Assembly (NCBI GenBank): GCA_023334545.1
Contig: JAADVB010000082.1
Coordinates: forward strand, 1-64,000
Origin: Salisapilia sapeloensis
Lineage: Eukaryota; Oomycota; Peronosporomycetes; Peronosporales; Salisapiliaceae
Direction: 5' to 3'
DNA length: 64,000 bases
The notes under the pieces were generated by a model, which was not told the DNA's origin, did no database searches, and was given only the letters and a program-made list of their open reading frames with translations. Below are positions 11,101-19,744 of the stretch, piece by piece. How positions within the stretch are numbered: the stretch's first letter is position 1; every line of letters begins with the position of its first letter. The position numbers were made by a program, and so were the translations under genes.

Positions 11101-11995
11101 GGAGATGGTGAGTGAGGAAGAAGGACGGATGCTAGAGTTTGTCGAGAGACAGCCGGAGCAGTCGGTCATCTACGTTGGCTTCCAACGAGGCGAGTGGATT
11201 GCGAAAGACGTCGGAGCTTTCCTCCAGACACTCGACCAGGCCGCATCCGCCAGTCAAGTCCAAGTCATCCTGCAGCTCTTTGGCGAAAAGGACGGCGACT
11301 CGCCACAAGGACAAAGCGGCGCGTCGGTGCTCCAGGTACGTCCGACGTTGGACGTCCGTCGGATCCTGCCCTTCGTCCACGCGGCCTTACAGCCTGGAGA
11401 CATCGCCACGACGTCGAGGTGTCTCAAGGCTGGTAAACCCATCTGCATCGTCCCGATCACACCTCGAGAACGGTTTTGGGGATTTGCAACCATCCACTCT
11501 GGTGCTGGCGTCGGGATGCTCGAAAGAAGGCAGTTGCTGTCAGCCGAGATGCTGTCCCACGCGTTCGAGCAATTGCTGGATCCTGAACGAGTGGTCAAGG
11601 CGGCACAGGTTGGCGAGAAAATATCCACGTCCGAAGCCGTCGATGCAGCAGCAGCATCATTCTACGCTGCGTTGCCGGTGTCGGCCATGCGCTGCGATGT
11701 GGATCCGACGAGAGTCGCCCGATTCTACGACCCTGTGAACAGGATCAAGATGTCTGGCGCAGCGACAGCAGCTGTGAATGAGCTCGACGGACAGGAATCC
11801 AAGCTACTACCTTACCAACCGCTCGTCTACTCTCAAGACGAACTCCCTGCGCTCATGCTGGATAAAATCAGTGAGCTCGAGAAGGCTTCGGAGAAACCTG
11901 CAGCGGAGAAGAGGATCGTGCCGCCGTCACCGTCACCATCGCCGACATCTAGGCCCGGCACATTTGGCTTCTTTGGGGCGATGAAAGCCATGTGA
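8132..11995 (+). CDS. Tandem-domain sterol/lipid-type glycosyltransferase (GT1/GT28-like)
   Basis: A single exon encodes 1287 residues made of two related glycosyltransferase halves. Half 1 (about 13-500) opens with LSICLLAVGSIADIQPF, matching the GSxGDxQPF start of sterol 3-beta-glucosyltransferases. It has an acceptor loop HDAHRGLVVKHGIPFYPL and a nucleotide-sugar region VVHPGLGAESCACLVAG...PLMGDQPFWG near residues 404-435. It is followed by a small Cys cluster (CDNGC...CDTC). A linker of about 170 residues contains repeated GLVKGVGEFF / PVKGVAIMKG elements typical of membrane-associated proteins. Half 2 (about 728-1215) repeats the plan with key positions changed: the Asp of GDxQPF is Asn, the DQ is ER, and the equivalent Cys cluster is lost. 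Half 1 may be active on a sterol or lipid with UDP-glucose; half 2 looks like a pseudo-enzyme. No signal peptide is seen. Confidence 0.8.
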   Translation: MERSRVQPPAPKLSICLLAVGSIADIQPFLSIAIKLQQDGHNVRLATHDAHRGLVVKHGIPFYPLAGSPAEMEVARAQSSGYLTPMPLGSTGATFYKPDKSSSKRRRKLVDAILRSTWPAVSAEDIETLEPFRAQLIVSSPEAFGHIHVAEKLGVPLHLFSVQPSVPTSAFPHPISNRRQDVASADQPSTLAASSYSTISGNSSPESRKASNTDVLVGESASSSRTNYLSYKFIDLLLWQGLRSLVNRFRTEELGLDEVPRGDFGRKMLQVLQVPQSFMWSTLLALQPTDWAPYQEVVGVIAPVAKGDDILEAYEEQAPDQLVSFLDTHEPPILVDFSAIHVKHPESTIKMVVDAATEINNLPLVISLSTSTSISGHHPDHVCVVYLTDAQRTWLLSKVSGVVHPGLGAESCACLVAGKPEFTVPLMGDQPFWGCAIAKAGAGVTPTAFSKLTAKRLAQAFDRLTSSTIQATAEALSDELQMEGSIHHAVKSVYHHLPLDRMYCDNGCRRVATRWSPNDKRKLCDTCEETEATRKGRRRQDVQPCRYVDYASPTSVTSTWKGVAVGTGALFQEIGGGVKDLVMMPAHGYRDEGLKGATSGLVKGVGEFFKRPVKGVAIMKGSIESGHRAGKNKSAVVVVKEEKKKLTSKNAARRSDSSDDLMFTSIDPAPSSKQREAMQMTYLSLLTGESSQEQSRGFQSVYAMGSYAESESESSVSEKSFFDPDVAPHMSICMIATGGWEENVQQFVAVGKRLQQDGHRVRVAAHGDCRYQVLKAGLEFYPLGGGANTIFEFAYYVGLKRLRKNRVGSSSGPELLKGTQYHDLASMKALIESLWPACVAPDPLDPTQPFMADAIISHPLLYGQTLVAERLGVPMHCMGGFPLTRTKAFPHLMSSDLPQTKLYANSKSYAETYDLMNEMALGEIIPLLDSFRQSLSLQGRCNYDHLLDKWNVPHSYLYPEVLLPPPSDWDENIVVAGYADLPETIEADEEEMVSEEEGRMLEFVERQPEQSVIYVGFQRGEWIAKDVGAFLQTLDQAASASQVQVILQLFGEKDGDSPQGQSGASVLQVRPTLDVRRILPFVHAALQPGDIATTSRCLKAGKPICIVPITPRERFWGFATIHSGAGVGMLERRQLLSAEMLSHAFEQLLDPERVVKAAQVGEKISTSEAVDAAAASFYAALPVSAMRCDVDPTRVARFYDPVNRIKMSGAATAAVNELDGQESKLLPYQPLVYSQDELPALMLDKISELEKASEKPAAEKRIVPPSPSPSPTSRPGTFGFFGAMKAM

Positions 11996-12323
11996 GCGCA
12001 CTCGTCTGCACAAGCTGAGGTGCATACGTACATGTAAGAAAAGAAAATATACGAAGTTTCTGCTTTCATTGTCCGAGTCGAGTGGTAACCTAGGCAAGTA
12101 TGATGTACTCGTATGCATGAATTCACATAGTTCAACACAGTCGTGCTTATTCAATTTTAATTTTAATTTCAAATTTGTTAATGTAGAATCAATCTTCCTC
12201 GGCATTTTTCTCCTCACGAGTGGTGTGGACCCCTGCGACAATTTGTTTCTAGTTCATCTACCGTCACGCCTTGTGGCGCATGCTATCATCCAATGTCGCC
12301 CTCGCCTCCGCTCTTAAAATATC
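11996..12323. other. Convergent 3' gap, no gene seen
   Basis: This short interval separates the 3' ends of the glycosyltransferase (plus) and copy D (minus). No conserved frame is visible. The inner breakpoint of the inverted duplication must lie here or just inside copy D. Confidence 0.5.
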
Positions 12324-14047
12324 TCAATGACTCAGTTTCGAAATCATCCCATCCCAGTCTTCGTCATCCGACATGTCCAAGCTGCTCGAACGGCCGTTTA
12401 GACTCCGACAGCTTGTCGTTGAGGTAGGAGTTGCAAGGTTTATAAAGCTGCCCCATCGCGTCGAAGCTACCGAACTCAGCGACATCTTGCCTAGATCGAT
12501 GAACTCTCCTGCGCACAAACTACGCTCGGTCAAATCGAACGAGCCATCGTCTTCGCTCCATTGGATAGCCGACCGGTAGACGAGAGTCGTTCCTTCCTTG
12601 TTGTCGTACCTACCAGCCATTACCTCTTGTCTTGCCACTTGAAACGTGCTTTCCTGGGAAACTCGGAGCATGCACCGACGGCACATCTTAATCTGCCTTC
12701 GCACGGCTTTCAGTCGAGGGATAATGTCGATGCTTCGGCGATCGACACCGCAGTTCGAACACAGGACTACACTGCACAAGTGGCAGAAGTATCGCTTTCG
12801 CAAAGGATTGAACCGCTTGTCACACTGAGCACACACGGTCGCACGACGAATGTTATTCATCGCGACTAAGCTGTTCGACTCGTACTCGCGCTGCAACTGC
12901 ATCAACCATGAGATCTTCCGATGGTATGACAGTTCCGAGGCTGTGCGGCTTAACAAGAGTCCATTTGCCGTCACTAATCATAGTAAAAGATATAAGTATA
13001 CGTAAAAATATACTTGACATAGAAATAGGATACCTTTGTTGGCGACCGAGTTCATCACGCGGCCGAACGACTCGTAGTATCCCTTCATGTAGACGTCTAC
13101 CTTGCGCCCCGCGACCTCTTTAAAGATCATCGACTGCGAGAGTCGAGCGCGGACGATGCCAGAGGTCCTTTGCTGGGAAGGCGCCTCCGGCAAGTCTAGG
13201 CTATGGTACAAGTGATATCCAATGCGCTCATTCTCGCCTCTCCATAATACACCAGTCGCGACGATGACGACCAGGTCACGTGGCTTGACCATGCCACGGA
13301 TGGGAGCAGGCAATATCATCTCGTTCACTGTCATCTGGAGGGTCAGGCTGCGGTAAGGCTGGTCCGGTGTGGGTTTCTCGATCGCAGCAAGAAGCTGTCC
13401 GTCCACCATGCGAACCGACGCGAAGGCCGAACATTGCATCAACTGTGCCTCATCCGGTGTCATCGTCCCATACATAACGTCGTCAAGTGTGCCTGGGATT
13501 GACCCTGTGCCCACGAGCTGTCGCGGCATCTGCCACTCGGTAGCGCTACTGTTGCCGGCCAAGTTACCACCCCAACCATGCGCTCTGGCAACCTGGGCAA
13601 CCTTTGTAGCTGTCGAATGCGTGCGCTCTGTGTAGATGGTGAGTGCGTCGCGAGTGCGCACCGGCTTCCAATGCCTTTGGTCTAAGGATCGAGGACTGGT
13701 GCGGTTGTACTATTGTCACAGGTAGAATCACGTTAGTGTATTGTCGTAGGAGTAGAAGTATATTATTGGATGGAGGATGATAAGGAGACTTTCTTTCGCC
13801 TTCTACAACCTGATATATATGTATATCATGCATTAGACCGCATTGCCACATCGGACAGCTTGGACATGCAAGCGACTGAGGATGGCTTCGGGTCGACAAA
13901 GAAACAAACAGATGTATGAAGTACCTTATCGTAGTCGACAAGCGTGTCCTGGACGAGTCCTCTAGCGATGCGCTTGGCGGAGAGCTTTTGCTCTTCCGTG
14001 AGCTCGATCGGTGCAAATGTGTCCGCCTTCCAGTGCTTGACTGTCAT
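12324..14047 (-). CDS. START / FYVE-like zinc-finger protein, copy D, C-terminally truncated
   Basis: Exons on the minus strand are 14047-13925, 13709-13034 and 12973-12324, with the same intron positions and phases as copy B (the first exon is also exactly 123 bases). The product is 482 residues. The N-terminal segment, START-like region (PGTLDDVMYG, KVDVYMKGYYESFG) and eight-Cys finger (CAQC, CHLC, CSNC, CRRC) are intact and close to copy B. After SDDEDWDGMIS the sequence leaves copy B and stops within four codons. About 50 residues are lost, including the AWxxMTxxR block that the other four copies keep. The break coincides with the inner end of the duplicated arm, so truncation by the rearrangement is the simplest reading. 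No frameshift is visible upstream. Confidence 0.83.
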
Positions 14048-14818
14048 CTTGTTCGTCTTGGGCGGAAGATTTTATAATGTCTAGACCAGGTTCCGCTTCA
14101 CTAGAGCAAAATAGGATGATGGAAGGGAGTGTTCAGTGGTTGTCAAGTCGAGCCTACTTGCCACAACGTGGAGCGTAATATCCACTCGAGATAGCCTTGG
14201 TATCTCAGCTCGAAAATTTCCGTCATAAACAGCAGTCCTCGAGGACACGAGTGCTATCTCAAGTACCTCCGATTACTGATATCTGATTCCGCTGGTCGTA
14301 AGCCTACAAAAGTACCGGTACGAAGCGACAGATCTCTGTATCTATTCACCAGTAATTTCAGTTAATACCCGTGGGTTACATAGATTTTCGCAGTAATATG
14401 AGCCACTTCGCACACCTTTTCAAGAGTACAATGCTCGCTGTAAACTCTCAACTGGTCTGTTTCGGCGCTTCAATTCAAGTCGACCATTTTCGAAGCATGT
14501 ATCTTTAGTAACCTAGTAACCTTCTACCTAGAAAAAATAAATCAAGCTAGAGGGGAAGTTTAGACTGCTCCTCTCATTCTCTGTACCTTAGAACCTTCAT
14601 GCACTCTGCTTACTGCAACATCTTCTCAAGATTATGGTCACAAGCGCTCAACAAAGTTTCGATTCTTGCGCAAGGGGGTACGTTTGACGAGGTCACTTCA
14701 GCTAAAACATTGCGCCACTGGATATGATCACAGTTGGTAGAGATAAAGATATGGTTTATACACGCATAGCCGGTCTTTATTTGACTCCATAATGCAACTG
14801 CTTACTTTCCATCCTGCT
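14048..14818. other. Spacer between copies D and E, no gene seen
   Basis: No credible coding frame is present. It is recognisably related, in reverse complement, to the A-B spacer. It includes the promoter side of D and the 3' flank of E. Confidence 0.5.
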
Positions 14819-16433
14819 TTACTTGCTCTCTGCTCCAACTGGTGATAGCTGGATCGCGCTCCCAGTTGCCGCGACTCGTCGTTTCGTCATTTCATGCCAG
14901 GCATATTCCCTCAATTGACTTGTAGCACTGAAATCTTCCGGCGTGTACGAACCTAGGTCTCGCCAGCTCCCCACATCGGCGGCGTCCTCATTGACAAACT
15001 CTGGTGGCTCGACCTCCCATTCGCTCATGTCCGCCGCGGACACTGAATCGCTCGAAGAGATGCTTTGATCCGTTTTGTATGCACTAGCATCGCTCTTTGT
15101 CTCGCTCGTCCGAGACACCGTCTCCGCCTCCCACGGTTCACTTATGTCGTCTTCCATCACCTCATGACGAGCCACGACAAAGGCGCTGTAGTTGCACACT
15201 TTATCCATACACGGGCCGCACGTCGTGCTAGTTGACTTCTGGAGCTTATTACCACGAACTATACGGTAGTGCGTGTCGCACTTACGGCATGCGCTGCAGA
15301 GAGGAGTCTCACACAAGTTACATGTCACCAGCTTTGTGATGAGTCCACCAGCCTTGAAGCAGGTTCCGCACGCGCCTGAAATCACCTCAACGTTGCCATC
15401 CGATGCAAGGCCATCATCTCCTTGGCGCTTGTTCCCTTCTTCCTGCTGCTGCTGGATGAGATAGTCGAGCTTCTTATGGTTGGCGATCATCACGGCGTTC
15501 CAGCTCACGAGAAACGTTCTCGCCATCACGCGGAGCATTACCGTAGTTAGGAGCTGCCCAAAGTCTTCCACATAGCCTTTGATGTAGACGCTAACCTTGC
15601 TGCCTTCTTGCTTGAACAGGTAGCAGGTCGATGAGCGCATGCGGAGAATACCTTTGTCCTCATTGCTGCACTCTGGGAAATCGAGACTGTGGAAGAGCTG
15701 GTACCCGATACGCTCTCCATTTTTCCGTTCGATGATCCCTGTGCTGTCCAAGGCGAGAACGTCTCGAAGCTTGGCTATCTTCGTGAATTTACCTGCGGGT
15801 GCAGACAGAAACCACTTGAGTGCGAGTAAGTGGTAAGGCCGTTCGGGCGTCGGTGCCTCAATTATCTTGAGAACCCTCGAGTCCGCCACATTTGCTTTCA
15901 TGTAGGCGTTCTTGAGCAGCATCTTCTGCATCGAGGGTGAAGTCATGCCGAGCATCACGTCGTCTACTGTGCCGTCCACTACGCATAGTACACAAATTAT
16001 CAGCAGATAGAACGTAGTCATGGAGTACTCCAGAGTGGCATTTTTATAAGCAATTAGCTCAAGGGCAGAGAACCCCACGAAAAGACCACTTAAGTCATAA
16101 ATTGAAAATCAAATTACCTTCGCCCAGACCGATGATGGCTTTGGGAAGACTCCATTGATTCGTGCTGGTACTGGAGTCAGACGAAAGTTGCGAGTCTTCG
16201 TCTGTGGTAATGGCTTCCCGAGATGGATAGCGCTCTTTGTAGGCAGTGAGCGTCTTGCGCCGCTCGATGACCTTCCAGTGCTTTGGATCGAGCTCATTCA
16301 TGCCAGTCTCATCGTATTCACGCAAAACATCCCGAACCAGGCTTGTCGCAAGTGCCTTGATCCTAGCGGCGCCCTCAGACGTGATCTCCGGCGCCACGGG
16401 TTCATACTTGCCGCTCCAATACATCCCACGCAT
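14819..16433 (-). CDS. START / FYVE-like zinc-finger protein, copy E
   Basis: Two minus-strand exons, 16433 to about 16118 and 15978-14819, give 491 residues starting MRGMYWSGKY like copy A. The open frame continues upstream of this ATG to 16529, but copy A supports the start chosen. The START-like region has VDGTVDDVMLG, PTPERPYHLL and KVSVYIKGYVEDFG. The finger has CGTC, CNLC, CSAC and CGPC pairs. The tail carries SSSDSVSAADMSEWEVE and YAWHEMTKRRVA. A few residues are inserted between START and finger relative to A. E and A share loss of the introns seen in B, C and D, so intron loss preceded the inverted duplication. Confidence 0.85.
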
Positions 16434-16786
16434 TTGATCTCTATGGGGCACTGAACCTAGAGAAGTGCCAAGAGAGCATATCGGCTTCTGATTACGTCCG
16501 TACGACCAACACGATGGTAGGCACGCCATGATTCAACAAGCTGCTTAGAAGCTTCGACCAAGTACCTCCACTTGGCAAAACTTTACGTCTTTTGGTCTAT
16601 CAGCACCACCTACGCTATAGTCGTAAACTCTACTTCAAACCTACTTGCTTCTCAATCCTACAAGTGCATTTCACCGTTAATTGAGGTGACGAACTTCGAA
16701 CTCGATACCGTAGCCTTACAATCGACAAAAGTACTCTACCTCTTTTAACAACAAAGACAATTTCTAATTTTAGTCATTTGAGTCAA
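16434..16786. other. Gap between copy E and the P450 relic, no gene seen
   Basis: This corresponds to 985-1340 at the other end. It holds the promoter side of copy E. No conserved frame is visible on either strand. Confidence 0.4.
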
Positions 16787-18340
16787 CTAAAGTGTCTCCA
16801 CCGTGCACGCCAGGCTCTCAGTCTCGGCAAGTGTCATCGCCATGTCGCACAGGGTGCCCTTCGGGTCGCTCACCATCTTGATTTCAAAGCTACTGAAAAT
16901 GCTGGCCTAGGTGATTTTCATCTCCGTGTATGCAAATGTTTTTAAAGACAGCGATGATTGCCAGCAGATACATGAACACGGTGAACACAAAATCGATGGT
17001 AGCATGCCTGTTATATAATGGGATACATACAAAAGACTGGAAACTTGGCACGAGAAATGTTTTTGAGCTTTTCTCTGTTGTTCAGCCAGTATTCTGGTCT
17101 GAATTCTTCCGCGTCACCACCACACACAGAATTGGGGTGGCCTTCAGCATACAGATTGATACCAATCGCTACGTCGGATGAATTTAATGTGCCGTCGCGA
17201 AGAGTCGTGTCACGAACGGCTGATCGGTCAGTCAACGTAGCGGCAGCATGCAGTCTCGGATTTTCTCAGACGGCAGACTGCAGATACATGAGCTTCGATA
17301 GCGCTTTCATCCTAAAATTCTCTCCTTTATCTGCAAAGATGTGCGGTACCCTTACACGCAACTCGAATTGAATCTTGTCGACGACGTGAGGATTCTTGTT
17401 CATTTCGATGGCATACCACGACGATCTCACGGCCGTCGTGTCTTTGCCAACAAAGATAAAGTTGATGACCATATCTCGAATGGTTTCATGGTTGGTCTGG
17501 AGCTCTTTTACTCTATCAAGAGCTTGTATCTCATTTTTGAGGAACACGGAAATAAGGTATTTCGGTAGTGGGACACTGTCTTCACCTCCAAGAACTGCTG
17601 TCGAACGGAGCGCTCAATGACAAAATAGCAAACGTTGACAATTTCTTTTTATTGTTAGCAAGCAAGTCTTCTGTGTCAGTATTAAACTACCGCTTGAGTT
17701 TCCGGAACCATCGAGGCTGCACCTTTCGACAGCGAGCGGCAAAAGATACTTTCGAGTAAGCATCGATAACCTCGTTCGATTCATTTCCATTTAGCTTGTT
17801 GTCAATGCAAATTTACTCTACAACGGATGCAATCTTGATGAAAGCGTCTACAGAGTAGTGAGCCAACACCTCTCAGATGCTGCAGACTTCCTGTCGATAA
17901 GCATAGCTGTTGAGTACGTCTAGTAGCACAGCGTTTTTCTCGCGAATCATGTCAGGCATGACGTCTTTTACCATCTGAAGCAAAAAGAGAGGCTAGCTAG
18001 TACTCGTTGTGCATTCCAGTCATCTCCGTCTAGATTGAGAACATCTACAGATAGGTATGAGCAACGATCGTATCGATCATATATGTGATGAGATAGATGC
18101 TAGTTCCTTAAAATTCTTGATGTTTGGGTCGAGGGATTGGACTTCCCTCAAACCTATAGCCCTGTTTGTTCAGAACATCGTTTATGTGCCCCGGAGATGA
18201 AATAACCATCATCCATTGACGTCCTTGAATGTCGATCAGGTATGTTTTCCATTGAACTGTTGAGCGTTTTCGGTCATGTAGTGAAAGAAGCGAGTTGCCT
18301 GTCTCGCTGCAGTCAGCTTATAAACCCGAAGAGGACTGCA
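16787..18340 (-). pseudogene. Cytochrome P450 pseudogene (right copy)
   Basis: Read on the minus strand from about 18340, P450 pieces occur in the correct order but in shifting frames. They are FFHYMTENAQQFNGK; then DVNG/GRQWMMVISSPGHINDVLNK and FEGSPIPRPKH; then DDWNAQR (helix C); then PDMIREKNAVLLDVLNS; helix I as IRDMVINFIFVGKDTTA (about 17455); LSKLMYLQSAV near the ExxR helix; AVRDTTLRDGT; AEEFRPEYWL; AKFPVF (about 17035); an intron-like gap; FAYTEMKI; and KMVSDPKGTLCDMAMTLA ending CTVETL at 16787. Several in-frame stops and frameshifts interrupt it and the heme-loop Cys region is damaged, so it is non-functional. It resembles the oomycete CYP4/CYP86-like P450s in overall motifs. Confidence 0.85.
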
Positions 18341-19696
18341 ACCTCCTGCCTTTCTAATCTGCTTGCCACTAGGATCTAAGGCTTCCTTCTATCGCTTCAA
18401 TAGCAAGTGATCAGTATAAACGACCATTACTGTAGGAACAGTAGCCGAATGAACTACTTTGGTTGTCGATCGATCACTAATAGCGTTCTCCATCGTTTGT
18501 AGGTGGACCGAGTCAAACGTGAAATGACAATAGCGCAAGATTTATTAATCAAAGGTACGTATTGTCAAAGATTGTGGAAACTTTGGAGCGCGTCTGAGTT
18601 CATTTGGCAGACGAGGATACCAGTACATTCACAAATGAGGTCGCTCTTCCGACGAATTGCTTAAGTGTTTGTACTTACACTCTCTTCTTTCCTGTCTATA
18701 GGGATTCGGCATGCCGACTTGCATCGACTGTTCCATCGAAATAATAGTAAGCTTGAATGATACAACTAAACTTTATATATGAGCAGTATCTATGTCATTA
18801 CTCTTTCACGTATGCAGGGACCTTCGCGACATGCTTGGATGCATCCAAGTGGTACAGTCAGCAGGTTGAATTAGGGTGGTGAGGAGTTTGCTAAGGCCTC
18901 TGCTTGCTGTGATGACTCCAAGGTGCAAATGGCTTCCGGGTATTTCGGTCCTGCCGTTAGGGCATGAAGCAGTGCCATAAGCTTTCAAAAACCTCAGTTG
19001 CTTTCGTCTTAGTTTTGTTTTCGTTTCTCAGCGCTACCACAGCATGCACCCGCCAGCCAGTTGGGTTACTCTTTTAAGCTTTATTATCTCACTGTCCTCC
19101 TTGCCTGACGTTTATGATGCATTTGGATTCAATCCTTTTTCAACGAAGGTGTACAAGCCACGGCTAACAAGTATTGCAGTGGGCATGAACAGCAGAAGCC
19201 AAGTTTTACCCTTGCATTAGTCAGAGCGTCAAAGTATGAAAGCGATACTAAGTGGAAAAGCTTCGTATTATAAACAACGAATGACCTGCTTGAGTAGGTT
19301 AATTAAGAGAGCAGTAGCTCAGGTAAGTGTAGCCGAGAGACAACTGAAGTTTGCTGTGAGTAATTCCCCAAACCAAATGCAAAGATGGCGAAAGTGACTA
19401 GCTATCCGCAACAAGGAATAGTACTCGACTGGAAACTTCGGCTTCTTCAAACTCAAGCATTTTAATGCTTTTGACTGATCCTGTTAATTTAATAGCTATG
19501 CCTTGTATAAATTCGCTTGCCAGTATGACAGGTTACTGCTCCTTTTGAGTTGACTTCCCAGGCCCGATTGCTGCTATCCATGTGGCTTTGCTACTTCCTA
19601 TTCTATGTCCACTTCAATCACCGATCGTAGACGACTCAAGTATCTGCAATATCGACATGTATGATCACATCTACCTGTTCATTTGGGAGAGTATAG
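18341..19696. other. Gene-free stretch
   Basis: No frame longer than about 60 residues is credible here and I recognise no family. It may include the decayed P450 5' end and the distal promoter of the beta-glucosidase gene. Confidence 0.4.
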
Positions 19697-19710
19697 TCAT
19701 TTTAGCTTTT
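19697..19710 (+). promoter_or_regulatory. Possible oomycete-type initiator
   Basis: TCATTTTAGCTTTT lies 35 bases upstream of the GH1 start codon. It matches about 12 of 14 positions of the oomycete initiator consensus TCATTYYNCAWTTT. The distance is right for a short 5' UTR. This is inferred from the consensus only. Confidence 0.45.
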
Positions 19711-19744
19711 GCCAAGGATATTCCACAGCTCTGACAGCATAAGA

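Larger units (their letters stand above)
12330..17110 (-). repeat. Right arm of inverted segmental duplication
   Basis: This is the reverse-orientation counterpart of about 600-5580. It holds copy D (pair of B), a spacer, copy E (pair of A) and the P450 relic. The pairing is shown by shared intron positions and intron ends: the last roughly 40 bases of the single intron in A and E are almost identical. It is also shown by shared tail blocks such as SSSDSVSAADMSEWEVE and by similar spacer sequence. The P450 relic continues beyond this arm to about 18340, whereas the left relic stops near 600. Confidence 0.75.
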
